From: CAZTAR01 sp043813895
Lineage (GTDB): Bacteria; Planctomycetota; Phycisphaerae; UBA1845; UTPLA1
Assembly (NCBI GenBank): GCA_043813895.1
Contig: JBDRKQ010000013.1
Location: forward strand, 1-32,614
Length of the DNA: 32,614 bases
Reading direction: 5' to 3'
Positions 23,392-31,550 of this stretch are shown piece by piece. The notes below the pieces were generated by a model. That model worked only from the letters and a program-made list of their open reading frames with translations. It made no database searches and was not told where the DNA came from. Within the stretch, counting starts at the first letter, position 1; each line of letters starts with the position of its first letter. The translations under genes and the position numbers were made by a program.

Positions 23392-24486
23392 ATGTCGGAT
23401 TCCACGGTGAATCCCGCCTTCCTCTCCAAGCTCGACGAGATCGCCGCGCGCTACGACGCCGTCACGGGGGAGATGAACGACCCCAAGACGGCGACGAACG
23501 CCGCGAGACTCGTGCAATTCTCCAAGGAGCATGCCAAACTCAGGCGAATGGCGGAGCCGTATCGCTCGTACCTCAAGGTTCAGCAGGAGGCGCAAGAGGC
23601 CCGGTCGATTATTGGCGATCCCGAGGCCGACGCTGATTTGCGTGAACTCGCCGAGGCAGAGCTGCCCGAGCTCCTTACGAGGAGTGGGCGGATCATGGAT
23701 GAGCTCATCGACAGCTTGATCGTGGGCGAGGATGCCGACATCGATTCGATCATCATTGAGATTCGCGCGGGCACGGGTGGCGACGAGGCCGCGCTCTTCG
23801 CGCGCGACCTGTGCGAGATATACACCCGCTACGCCGAGGCCCATCGGTTCAAGGTCGAGCTGCTCAGTTCGTCAGCCAGCGAGTACGGTGGTTTTCGCGA
23901 GGTCATCCTCGGCGTCCGCGGCCCGGCCGTCTTTACGCATTTCGGCTATGAGGGCGGGGGGCATCGGGTCCAGCGTGTCCCGGAGACCGAGTCTCAGGGC
24001 CGGATTCACACGTCAGCGGCAACGGTCGCCGTCTTGCCGGAGGTGGAAGAGACGGACGTCGAAATCGACTGGGAAAAGGACGTCGTGGAACACGTGAGCC
24101 GCGCCGGCGGCCCCGGCGGCCAAAACGTCAACAAGGTCTCCAGCGCGATCAAGCTGGAGCACACGCCCACCGGCATCACGGTCTCGATGCAGGACGAAAA
24201 GAGCCAGCACCGTAATCGGGCGAAGGCGCGACGGATCCTGGCGAGCCGGATCAAGAATCAGATCGAGGAGAAAGAGCGGGCGGAGCGGGATTCAACGCGA
24301 CGCAGCATGATCGGCTCAGGTGATCGCAGCGAGCGCATCAGGACCTACAACTACCCGCAGAATCGCTGCACGGACCATCGGCTCGGCCGGAACTTCCCGC
24401 TGGAGCGCATTTGTGCGGGCGGGCTCGACGGGCTGATCGAAGAACTTCGCAAGATGGATCGGCAGCGGCGCTTGCAGCAGGCATAG
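23392..24486 (+). CDS. prfA: Peptide chain release factor 1
   Basis: RF1 reads UAA and UAG at the ribosomal A site and releases the finished peptide. The 364-residue protein has the class I factor motif IEIRAGTGGDEAALFA, the RF1-type codon-reading tripeptide PET (PxT) at 197-199 within HRVQRVPETESQGRIHTSA, and the catalytic GGQ at 242-244. The PxT form separates it from RF2, which has SPF. ATG 23392 has GAGG 7 bases upstream; a TTG at 23353 is in frame but not needed. prmC, which methylates the GGQ glutamine, lies two genes downstream. Confidence 0.98.
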   Translation: MSDSTVNPAFLSKLDEIAARYDAVTGEMNDPKTATNAARLVQFSKEHAKLRRMAEPYRSYLKVQQEAQEARSIIGDPEADADLRELAEAELPELLTRSGRIMDELIDSLIVGEDADIDSIIIEIRAGTGGDEAALFARDLCEIYTRYAEAHRFKVELLSSSASEYGGFREVILGVRGPAVFTHFGYEGGGHRVQRVPETESQGRIHTSAATVAVLPEVEETDVEIDWEKDVVEHVSRAGGPGGQNVNKVSSAIKLEHTPTGITVSMQDEKSQHRNRAKARRILASRIKNQIEEKERAERDSTRRSMIGSGDRSERIRTYNYPQNRCTDHRLGRNFPLERICAGGLDGLIEELRKMDRQRRLQQA

Positions 24487-24490
24487 AAGG

Positions 24491-24886
24491 GCCGCGAGCT
24501 TCAGCCCGCGCGGCACCCCGCATTGGCAGGCACCCGACAACGCTCCCATTTGCAGGCCCTCGGCAACGAAGATAGCGTCGGCCCCCTGCGGCCGACGGCG
24601 ACACTCCGTACGCCGCCGGCAGCTTGTGTGCCACCGGCAGCTTGTGTGCCACCGGCAGCTTGTGTGCCGCTGGCAGCTTGTGTGCCGCTGGCAGCTTGTC
24701 CGCCAGTGTACGCCCCCCCCGAATCGCTGGGCCGAGAATCCTTTCTCGGCCCTCAAGCCGATGCCGAGAAGGAATTCTTGGCGGCCCGCAGAGGCTCTCG
24801 CATCTTCTGACGGCCGCGCGGCGCTGCCATAACAGGCAGGTCGGATCTTCTCTGCCGATCGTCCACCACTTTCCCGAGCCACTGGG
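24491..24886. repeat. Repeat cluster between prfA and fbp, including 18-base tandem array
   Basis: A CGCGAGCT-tc-AGCCCGCG hairpin (24494-24511) follows prfA closely. Bases 24616-24708 hold five copies of an 18-base unit (CCGGCAGCTTGTGTGCCA, last copies diverged), ending in a CTGGCAG...CGCCAG palindrome. Bases 24731-24750 and 24763-24782 are two GCCGAGAA-N4-TTCTCGGC-type hairpins. No gene is seen. Confidence 0.75.
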
Positions 24887-24892
24887 ATCGGG

Positions 24893-24898
24893 TACAAT
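24893..24898 (+). promoter_or_regulatory. Possible -10 element of fbp
   Basis: TACAAT lies 111 bases upstream of the fbp start, after all repeats. No good -35 is seen. Confidence 0.3.
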
Positions 24899-25009
24899 CC
24901 GACTCTGTGAGGATTATCGCCGCCGCACCCCGGATCTGGATCGTCTGCGCGATGCCATGCGGAAACCCTCGGCCGCAGTTCTTCACCTGAGCCAAGAGGA
25001 GACCACGCC

Positions 25010-26038
25010 GTGACCCGTGAAACCGACCTCGGTAATCGCTTCGTCACCGTCCAAGAACACATCATCAACCAGCAGCGAAACCACCCGACGGCAACCGGCG
25101 GATTCAGCTGGCTCCTGTCCGGCATCACCCTGGCCGCCCGGATCATATCCGCAAACGTCCGCAGGGCCGGGATTGTGGACTTGCTCGGTGAGGCCGGCGA
25201 AACGAACATCTCCGGTGAACAACAGCAAAAGCTGGACATGCTGGCCAACAAGACCATCGAGCTTTGTCTGGGATACCGCGGGAACGTCGGGATCATCGCG
25301 TCGGAAGAACTGAACGAACCCAAGATGTTGGCCAAGGGGGGCGCGACCGGTCGGTACGTCGTCATCTTCGATCCGCTCGACGGGTCGAGCAACATCGACG
25401 TGAACGTGTCCGTGGGCACCATCTTCGGAATCTTCGAGCGGGACACCGACGGCTTCGACGGCAACGATCCCGTAGCCGACGTACTTCAGCCGGGCCACCA
25501 GCAGCTTGCCGCCGGCTACATCGTGTACGGATCGAGCACGGTGATGGCCTACACGACGGGCGAAGGCGTACACATGTTCACGCTCGATCCCTCCGTCGGC
25601 GCGTTCATTCTGGCCAATGAGAACGTCATGATGCCAGAAGCGGGCAAGTGCTTCAGTGTCAACGAGGGTAATTACAACTCTTTCCCCGTCGGGTATCAGA
25701 ACTACCTGAAATGGTGCAAGACGGAGGAGGCCGGCCCGTACACGGCGAGGTATATCGGCTCACTCGTGGCGGACTTCCATCGCACGCTGCTCAGGGGCGG
25801 CATCTTCCTCTATCCGCCGACGGCGAAGTCTCCGGGCGGCAAACTCCGCCTCATGTACGAGGCCAACCCGATCGCGTTCCTTGCCGAACAGGCCGGCGGC
25901 GTGGCAACCGACGGCACACAACGCATCCTGGACAAGGTCCCGACCTCGTTGCACGAACGCACACCCCTGGTCGTGGGCAGTAAGCTGGAGGTTGCCAGAC
26001 TGCAGGAATACGTGAGCGAGGCCGAGTCGCGGGCCTGA
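25010..26038 (+). CDS. fbp: Fructose-1,6-bisphosphatase, class I
   Basis: The enzyme removes the 1-phosphate of fructose 1,6-bisphosphate in gluconeogenesis. The 342-residue protein has the metal site motifs SEELNEP at 98-104 and VVIFDPLDGSSNID at 117-130 (Asp121, Asp124). KLRLMYEANPIAFLAEQAGG, the substrate-side motif, lies near 280-300. The start is GTG 25010 with GAGGAG 8 bases upstream. The gene is not linked to other sugar genes here; prmC follows after 58 bases on the same strand. Confidence 0.97.
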   Translation: MTRETDLGNRFVTVQEHIINQQRNHPTATGGFSWLLSGITLAARIISANVRRAGIVDLLGEAGETNISGEQQQKLDMLANKTIELCLGYRGNVGIIASEELNEPKMLAKGGATGRYVVIFDPLDGSSNIDVNVSVGTIFGIFERDTDGFDGNDPVADVLQPGHQQLAAGYIVYGSSTVMAYTTGEGVHMFTLDPSVGAFILANENVMMPEAGKCFSVNEGNYNSFPVGYQNYLKWCKTEEAGPYTARYIGSLVADFHRTLLRGGIFLYPPTAKSPGGKLRLMYEANPIAFLAEQAGGVATDGTQRILDKVPTSLHERTPLVVGSKLEVARLQEYVSEAESRA

Positions 26039-26096
26039 TTCGTGACACATCGCTTGGATACAAGCCCGCCGACGTGCCTCGGGACCGGCAATCTTC

Positions 26097-27002
26097 ATGG
26101 ATGAAACCCCACCGAACAGCCGGCAGGATTGGTCGATCGCGCGACTCCTCTCGTGGACAACGGAGCGCTTCACGGCGAATGGGATAGACTCGCCGCGACT
26201 GGCCGCCGAGTTGCTCCTTGCCAAGGCGCTCGACTGCAAGCGGATCGATCTCTACACACGCTTCGATGAATCGCCCTCCGCAGAGAATCGGGCGGAGTTC
26301 CGTGAAATGGTCCGTCGCGCCGCCACGCACGAGCCGATCGCATACCTCGTCGGACACAAAGAGTTCTACTCCTTGGATTTCCAGGTCGGGCCGGGGGTCT
26401 TGATACCGCGGCCGGAGACGGAGTTGCTCGTCGAGCTGGTGCTACGTTGGTGCGATGAGAACCCGCGACCCCGTGTGGACCTGTTGGACGTCGGCACGGG
26501 ATCAGGCTGCATCGTGGTCACGATTGCGAAGCGGCAGCCGACGGTTCACGCCGTGGCGACGGACGTGTCGCAGGCCGCGCTGGAAATCGCCAGAAAGAAC
26601 GCCGAATCCCATGACGTCGGCGACCATATTCGGTTCGTCGCGGCGGACATGCTTGACTTGCCGGAAGATGTCGTGCCTGACGGGGGGTTCGATCTGGTTG
26701 TCGCCAATCCACCTTACATCGCCGAGCACGAGCGGGACGCATTGCCCGACAACGTTCGCAAGTACGAACCGGCGGAAGCCCTGTTCGCCGGTGTCGACGG
26801 GCTCGACGCTTATCGCCGGATAGGCGGCAAGGTGCGGCACTTCATGCGGCCCGGTGCAATGCTGTTGCTCGAAGTCGCTTGCGGCAAGGCAGACGCCGTG
26901 GAGGGCATACTCGCCGAGGCGTCGTCGGGGTTGAAGGCGGCCGGCCGCTTCAAAGACCTCAACGGGATTGACCGGGCACTTCAGTTTACACTACAGACAT
27001 GA
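26097..27002 (+). CDS. prmC: Release factor glutamine methyltransferase PrmC
   Basis: PrmC methylates the glutamine of the GGQ motif in release factors. The 301-residue protein has the N-terminal substrate-binding helices, the RF-contact region EPIAYLVGHKEFYSLDF at about 79-95, and IPRPETELLVE. The SAM motif is DVGTGSG at 131-137 and the catalytic NPPY is at 204-207, followed by YIAEHERDALPDNVRKYEPA. The start has only a distant GGGA site. It overlaps the next gene by four bases (ATGA). With prfA nearby, enzyme and substrate genes are clustered. Confidence 0.96.
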   Translation: MDETPPNSRQDWSIARLLSWTTERFTANGIDSPRLAAELLLAKALDCKRIDLYTRFDESPSAENRAEFREMVRRAATHEPIAYLVGHKEFYSLDFQVGPGVLIPRPETELLVELVLRWCDENPRPRVDLLDVGTGSGCIVVTIAKRQPTVHAVATDVSQAALEIARKNAESHDVGDHIRFVAADMLDLPEDVVPDGGFDLVVANPPYIAEHERDALPDNVRKYEPAEALFAGVDGLDAYRRIGGKVRHFMRPGAMLLLEVACGKADAVEGILAEASSGLKAAGRFKDLNGIDRALQFTLQT

Positions 27003-28081
27003 GCGATCTGGCCAGCCGAGCATTCCGGCGAATCCTGTTGATCAAGCCCAGCTCCCCCGGGGACATCATCCACGCGCTGCCGGTCTTGCACGGACTCCGC
27101 CGCCGCTACCCCAAGGCGCACCTGGCGTGGCTGGTGGCCACGCCCTTTGCGGACTTGATCGAGGCGGACCCTGCGCTGGACGAAGTGATCCGATTCGACC
27201 GCAAGCGCTTCGGGCGCCTCGCAAGGAGCCCGGCCGTCGCGCGGGAGTTCATCGCCTTCGTGAAGGAACTGAGGCGAAAACGGTTCGACCTCGTCGTGGA
27301 TCTGCAAGGGCTGTTTCGCAGCGGGTTCCTGGCCTTGGCAAGCGGCGCGGAAGTTCGGATCGGCTTTGCCGCCGCGCGTGAGCTGGCGTGGCTTTTCTAC
27401 ACACACAAGATCCCACGGGGCGACCCCGACGATCATGCAGCGGACAAGAACTACCGCGTAGCAGACATGCTCGGCTTCGCCGACGCGCCCATGGACTTCA
27501 GTATCACCACGACCGACGATGATCGACGACAGGCAGCACAGTTGCTGGAAGCGAGCGGGCTGGATACCGAGCAGCGTTATGCCGTACTCGTGGTGGCGAC
27601 GCGCTGGGAGACTAAGTGTTGGCCGCCGCAGCAATACGGTGAGCTTGCCGCGCTGCTCCGGCAGCGGCACGGAATCGCCAGCCTCCTCGTCGGCGGCGCG
27701 GACGACATCGAGCAGGGCCGCATCGCGAAGCAGGCGTCCGCGGGCGCGGCCGAGAACATCTGCGGCAAGACGACACTTCGCGGGCTGGCCGCGCTGATCG
27801 ACGGTGCGGCGGTTGTGGTGACGGCCGACTCCACGCCCATGCACATGGCCGCCGCGATGGACCGACCGCTTGTCGCCCTGTTCGGTCCAACGAACCCCGA
27901 CCGCACCGGCCCCTACGGCCGGTCGCACGACGTGTTGAGCATCAATCTCGAATGCTCGCCGTGTTACGTTCGCAAACTCGGGCAGTGCGCGCATGACCAT
28001 GCGTGCATGGGGCAGATCACGGTTGAATCGGTCGCCGACGCTGCGGGGCAACGCCTCGCTCGCGCAGACGCGGCGCCTTAA
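26999..28081 (+). CDS. Glycosyltransferase family 9, heptosyltransferase-like
   Basis: The 360-residue protein starts with ILLIKPSSPGDIIHALPVLH (11-30), the signature of lipopolysaccharide heptosyltransferase I. It also has FDLVVDLQGLFRSG near 95 and the C-terminal nucleotide-sugar motif DSTPMHMAAAMDRPLVALFG, then PTNPDRTGPYG. It would add heptose from ADP-heptose to the inner core at the cytoplasmic face of the inner membrane. Specificity (WaaC, WaaF or other) cannot be fixed from this. The ATGA overlap with prmC shows co-translation, although the two functions are unrelated. It supports a diderm host. Confidence 0.9.
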   Translation: MSDLASRAFRRILLIKPSSPGDIIHALPVLHGLRRRYPKAHLAWLVATPFADLIEADPALDEVIRFDRKRFGRLARSPAVAREFIAFVKELRRKRFDLVVDLQGLFRSGFLALASGAEVRIGFAAARELAWLFYTHKIPRGDPDDHAADKNYRVADMLGFADAPMDFSITTTDDDRRQAAQLLEASGLDTEQRYAVLVVATRWETKCWPPQQYGELAALLRQRHGIASLLVGGADDIEQGRIAKQASAGAAENICGKTTLRGLAALIDGAAVVVTADSTPMHMAAAMDRPLVALFGPTNPDRTGPYGRSHDVLSINLECSPCYVRKLGQCAHDHACMGQITVESVADAAGQRLARADAAP

Positions 28082-28262
28082 CGAGTTTGAAGCCCACGGG
28101 GCAGGATTCTGGAAGTTCCTTCATTCAGGGCTGGCGCTCGCAATCCGGAATGCACTTCGCAAGAGGCCGGTCTTGATCCGTGGGCCTCTGATGCACTCAA
28201 TACCCTGACCCACAGGCGTCTCGCACGCCGTACCGACCCTGAATTCCACCGAACGGGCGAGA

Positions 28263-28472
28263 TCAGGACTCGTACTTGAAGGACAAACTCACCTTCGCGC
28301 GGTAGGCCGTCACCTTGCCGTTCTCGACCTTCATGTCGAGATCCTTGACCTCCGCGATTCGGAGGTTCTTGAGACTCTTGCTGGCCTCTTCCACCGCGTG
28401 CTTCGCGGCGTCCTCCCAGGACTTCTCACTCGTGCCCACCAACTCGATGACTTTGTAGAGGCTGTTGCTCAT
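28263..28472 (-). CDS. Dodecin
   Basis: Dodecin is a 12-subunit flavin-storing particle. The 69-residue protein matches the family end to end: SLYKVIELVGTSEKSWEDAA with Trp18-19 region stacking flavin, then NLRIAEVKDLDMKVENGKV and AYRAKVSLSFKYE. ATG 28472 has GGGAG 7 bases upstream. It lies 46 bases after the zinc-ribbon gene on the same strand. The gene converges with the glycosyltransferase gene, and 180 bases lie between the stops. Confidence 0.96.
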   Translation of the reverse strand: MSNSLYKVIELVGTSEKSWEDAAKHAVEEASKSLKNLRIAEVKDLDMKVENGKVTAYRAKVSLSFKYES

Positions 28473-28518
28473 TCCGATGCTCCCTTTAGATCAATCTCAC
28501 ATGAAGACCACCCTTTCA

Positions 28519-28731
28519 TTAGGGCGGCAAAAACCAGTGGATGTAACCACATCGCTCACAGACGATACATGTTGCACTGCGGTTGGCCCAGTCGAAATTA
28601 AAAAATGTGGCCACGGGCGTGTTCAGCTGTGCCTGGCGTTGCCAGAACCGCGTGTGGTGACAAATCTCGCAACGCAACGCGCGGCCGGCCACTTCGATTT
28701 CCTGGGCCTCGCCCTTTCCAAAAAGCCCCAT
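28519..28731 (-). CDS. Small zinc-ribbon protein, predicted nucleic-acid-binding type
   Basis: The 70-residue protein has two cysteine pairs, CEIC at 21-24 and CIVCERC at 55-61, with FFNFDWANRSATC between and GYIHWFLPP at the end. This pattern matches a widespread family of short zinc-ribbon proteins annotated as possible nucleic-acid-binding proteins; no role is established. ATG 28731 has GAGG 7 bases upstream. It sits between the ferredoxin and dodecin genes, probably in one transcript. Confidence 0.82.
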   Translation of the reverse strand: MGLFGKGEAQEIEVAGRALRCEICHHTRFWQRQAQLNTPVATFFNFDWANRSATCIVCERCGYIHWFLPP

Positions 28732-28811
28732 CGCTATCCCTCACTTCCATCGCGGCGCGTGTTTCCGAAATGCCCTCCGCGGGGCCGTCGACATTCCAGC
28801 CCAGGCATGCA

Positions 28812-29288
28812 TCATGACGCCGCCTCTCCATGCAAGCCGCGAAGCTGTTTGATGTACGCATCTCGCGCCGAATCCGCCCATTGGTCCCGCTCTTCAAAGC
28901 GCAAGGCACCGAGAATGCAGGCAAACACACATGCCGGGTGGCCGCCGCACGTGTCACACTTCCGCGGCTTGCCGTCTTCGCAGTTCAACACGCCGTACGG
29001 ACACGCCGGCCCACAGAGGCCGCACTCTTCGCAGCGGCCTTCAACCAGAACGACCACCTTCGTATCCGGATCGCGACGGAGAGCCTCAGTCGGACAGGCT
29101 TCGATGCAGGGTGCATCCTCGCATTGGAAACACACCTTCGGAAAGCAGGACACCCCGGTCCCGTCGATCTCCAACTGAATACGGGAGCGCGAAAGCTGAT
29201 AGGCACCGCCATGTTGCTCCGCACATACTATCTCGCAAAGCCGACAGCTCGTGCATCTCTCGGGCTCGATTATCAGGACTTTGCTCAT
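28812..29288 (-). CDS. Four-cluster [4Fe-4S] ferredoxin-like electron transfer protein
   Basis: The 158-residue protein has sixteen cysteines in four groups (12/15/18/22, 53/56/61/65, 86/89/92/96, 111/114/120/124). These give four [4Fe-4S] clusters as in DmsB, HycB or CooF-type subunits. Such proteins normally pass electrons to or from a catalytic partner (molybdopterin enzyme, hydrogenase, CO dehydrogenase or AOR). No such partner gene is in the window. ATG 29288 is chosen because the family starts with MSKVLIIEPERCTSC; its ribosome-binding site is weak, and the open frame to 29396 is repeat-derived. There is no signal peptide, so it is cytoplasmic. Confidence 0.9.
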   Translation of the reverse strand: MSKVLIIEPERCTSCRLCEIVCAEQHGGAYQLSRSRIQLEIDGTGVSCFPKVCFQCEDAPCIEACPTEALRRDPDTKVVVLVEGRCEECGLCGPACPYGVLNCEDGKPRKCDTCGGHPACVFACILGALRFEERDQWADSARDAYIKQLRGLHGEAAS

Positions 29289-29606
29289 GAGACTTGCTCG
29301 CTCGGCGAACACCCGGCCGCACCCGTCGCAGGCTCTCTGGCCGGCCGGGCCGGCCCTGGCAGGCAAGCTGCCAGTGGCGCCCCGCGCTGAGAGCATAACC
29401 CCGTGAATCCCCTAAAGCGAGCGCATCGTCCGATTGTACTCGCCGCGTAAGCACGGTGGGTGGTATGGCGCCGTGAACATGGGGCGCTCATCGGGCTCCG
29501 GCGCTCAGTCTTGCTTCCGGCGCTCAGTCTTGCTTCCGCCGCCGGCACGAGGTAAGATACACACAAGACCACCGGAAATGCGAGCCAACACCGGAATGGG
29601 GCACCC
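29289..29606. repeat. Spacer with palindrome and 19-base tandem repeat
   Basis: No gene is seen. An ACTGGC-type hairpin (CTGGCA...TGCCAG) lies at 29354-29372 and two perfect copies of GCGCTCAGTCTTGCTTCCG lie at 29501-29519 and 29520-29538. The promoter of the PEP-CTERM gene is not evident. Confidence 0.6.
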
Positions 29607-30269
29607 ATGAAAAGGACCGCCTGGAGTATCGTCTTTGCGCTGGCCGCAGTGGGACCGGTCCGACAGGAGGCGAGGGCCGACTTCATCCGGTTCGAGTTTC
29701 TCTACGAGTTCGGCGAGTTCTGTGGGTGACAGGCGGGGCGAATCGGCGTCTGGTCAGACGCCACCAACGGATACGACCCGGACTTCGAACGACTTCTCTC
29801 AATCGGCGCACAGGGCTACGCCGGCGTCTTCCACACCTTCAAACCCCTGGACTGGCAAGGTGACACAGGCTTCTACGCGAACGACTTTCGCTTCCCGCCG
29901 GAGGACGACCAGAGCATCACCTGGGAGCCCATTCATCTCTGGGCCGCATTCGAGTTCCCTGACGATCAGATGTTCATTTCGTTCAAGGCGGATACTGTCT
30001 TTCCGCCGCCGACCGATCGGGAGTACTTTCTCAAGCTTCTATACGTGCCGCCAGGCATGGACGGCGCCCCCGCTGTCGGCACGCAATGGCAAATCCCCAC
30101 CAACGTCCCATTCAGTCTCCAGCTTCCCACATTCCGCGCAAAGTGGGGGGATGGCGGCTACCGCTTCGCCTTCACGATGTCGGAAACCGTGCCGGAACCC
30201 GGGACCGCGCTCATGCTCCTCTTGGCGACAGTCCTGGCACTGCGAAGAAAGAAGGAGGCGGGAGACTGA
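29607..30269 (+). pseudogene. PEP-CTERM secreted protein interrupted by in-frame TGA (nonsense mutation, or recoding)
   Basis: From ATG 29607 the frame encodes a signal peptide (AWSIVFALAAVGPV, cut near ARA/D25) and runs to residue 40, where TGA stands at 29727-29729. The same frame then continues without another stop for 179 codons. It carries protein-like sequence (IGVWSDATNGYDPDFERLLS, FEFPDDQMFISFKADTVFPP) and ends in a PEP-CTERM sorting tail. That tail is VPEPGT, a hydrophobic helix, then RRKK. The tail and signal belong together: proteins of this class are exported and then processed by an exosortase. One base change from TGG or CGA would explain the stop. A 7-bp hairpin with GGTC loop at 29745-29762 makes selenocysteine insertion a formal alternative. 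Function unknown. Confidence 0.8.
29745..29762 (+). other. SECIS-like hairpin downstream of the in-frame TGA
   Basis: GGCGTCT-GGTC-AGACGCC is a perfect 7-bp stem with a four-base loop starting with G. The loop begins 22 bases after the TGA, inside the range described for bacterial selenocysteine insertion elements. It may be chance. Confidence 0.35.
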
Positions 30270-30377
30270 TCCTGTGTAGGAACCGCGCAGAAACAACATG
30301 ATCGATTGCTGGCTTGGCCGGCCCACAGGCTTTGCCGTTTGGCGGATCAACCATTCATCTTGTTCGTGCGCGACTTC

Positions 30378-31550
30378 TTAATGCGTTCGCGCCTTCTCCC
30401 CTAGAGACAATCCGGAGATCTCGCGAACAACCGACTGGCGGCTATCTCGAAAAGTGCGCGCGACGACCACTCGTTCGCCTTGCGCGCCCATGTTCATCGT
30501 GGCGGACTGATCGCTGAAGAATTTGGCCGTCAAAGAGAAGAGCTGTTCGACATCCGTGTCGCCCGGCAACCACGAGCGGAAGAGACCCGCCGAGTCGGCA
30601 AACTGCTGTGCTGTTCTTCTGAACATGTCCCCTATCATCGATGCCTCGATGCCGAACGTCGTCAGCAGCATCTCGGGAATCGTGACATCGTCAAAGGGTG
30701 GCCAGCGGTCTCTCCCGATCGGGATCGCTCCCGCGAAGTAGCTCAGTTGCCACAGCAGCAAGCGCGAGGGAACGCAGCATTGAAACGGTGGACGGGTGTG
30801 GTGCCGTCCAACGGCCTCGATCAGCAGCGTCGGCGCCCTCCAGCGCTCGAGCAGCCGTACGACAACGTGAATGTGGTTGTACTTGAACGCCTGTGACTCT
30901 AGCACGGCCAAGCGCACTTGAGACCCGCGGCTCCGCCGGAGGAGCGTCGCGTAGAGCGGCCCGTACCTTGTTGCGAGAATCGCAGCGCCCAGGTCTTGCA
31001 GCAGGGCCACGAGGAAGGCCTGGTCCGCCCACGCGCTCTGGCATTGCAGGGCGATTGTCCGCGCGACGTACGCCCGCGCGAGCGAATCCCGCCAGAACCG
31101 CGGGAAGTCGAAGTGGGACTCAACCCGCCGGCCGACGGATTCCGCGACCTCTGACGCCAAGGCCAGGCACAGACACCGATTCCGCCCAAGACGCTGCACG
31201 GCAGCCATCGTGTTTGTGGCCGGTATTCCCGCGCCCTGTCGAGTCGTGTTGGCAGTCTTGATAATCCGGGCGGCCAGGGGAGGATCAGCCTCGAGCACCT
31301 CGGCAAGCTCGGCGGTGTCGACGCTGCGGTCGCCGCACAGTTGCATCAGCCGTCGGGCCAATGGTGATTGGCGAGAGATCGCCGAACTCTTCACGAGCGC
31401 GTCGATCTCCTCATGGAGATCGCCGGCGAAGACAGGACCGAGAGGTTTGTGTGTCACCGCATCCCCCCGAAACAACGAGCCAGACGGGCGGACACCCCGC
31501 CCACCCAGGAATGAGGAAGAGGTCCCGCGTGTCTCCGCGCAACGCCGCAC
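30378..31550 (-). CDS. HDOD domain protein
   Basis: HDOD domains are catalytically inactive relatives of HD phosphohydrolases found in signalling proteins. The 390-residue product has the HDOD start PLARRLMQLCGDRSVDTAEL, then AEVLEADPPLAARIIKTANT at about 83-102. AAVQRLGRNRCLCLALASEV and AFLVALLQDLGAAILATRYG follow. Residues after 320 are a separate, variable tail. GTG 31550 overlaps the regulator gene stop in TAGTG and so is translationally coupled. GTG 31457, with a GGGGG site, is a fair alternative, since the first 31 residues look unlike protein. It and the upstream regulator form one unit. Confidence 0.87.
   Translation of the reverse strand: MRRCAETRGTSSSFLGGRGVRPSGSLFRGDAVTHKPLGPVFAGDLHEEIDALVKSSAISRQSPLARRLMQLCGDRSVDTAELAEVLEADPPLAARIIKTANTTRQGAGIPATNTMAAVQRLGRNRCLCLALASEVAESVGRRVESHFDFPRFWRDSLARAYVARTIALQCQSAWADQAFLVALLQDLGAAILATRYGPLYATLLRRSRGSQVRLAVLESQAFKYNHIHVVVRLLERWRAPTLLIEAVGRHHTRPPFQCCVPSRLLLWQLSYFAGAIPIGRDRWPPFDDVTIPEMLLTTFGIEASMIGDMFRRTAQQFADSAGLFRSWLPGDTDVEQLFSLTAKFFSDQSATMNMGAQGERVVVARTFRDSRQSVVREISGLSLGEKARTH

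Noticed and set aside
24616..24708. 18-base tandem array considered as a CRISPR
   Set aside because: Units are directly adjacent with no spacers, and no cas genes are present.
24316..25464. Minus-strand open frame of 382 codons across prfA end, spacer and fbp start
   Set aside because: It spans the 18-base repeat array and is antisense to two conserved genes; no protein-like features.
26981..28051. Minus-strand open frame of 356 codons
   Set aside because: Antisense to the family 9 glycosyltransferase gene.
29635..30279. Plus-strand open frame of 214 codons
   Set aside because: It is in a different frame from the signal peptide and PEP-CTERM tail and has an implausible Ser/Arg/Pro-rich composition.
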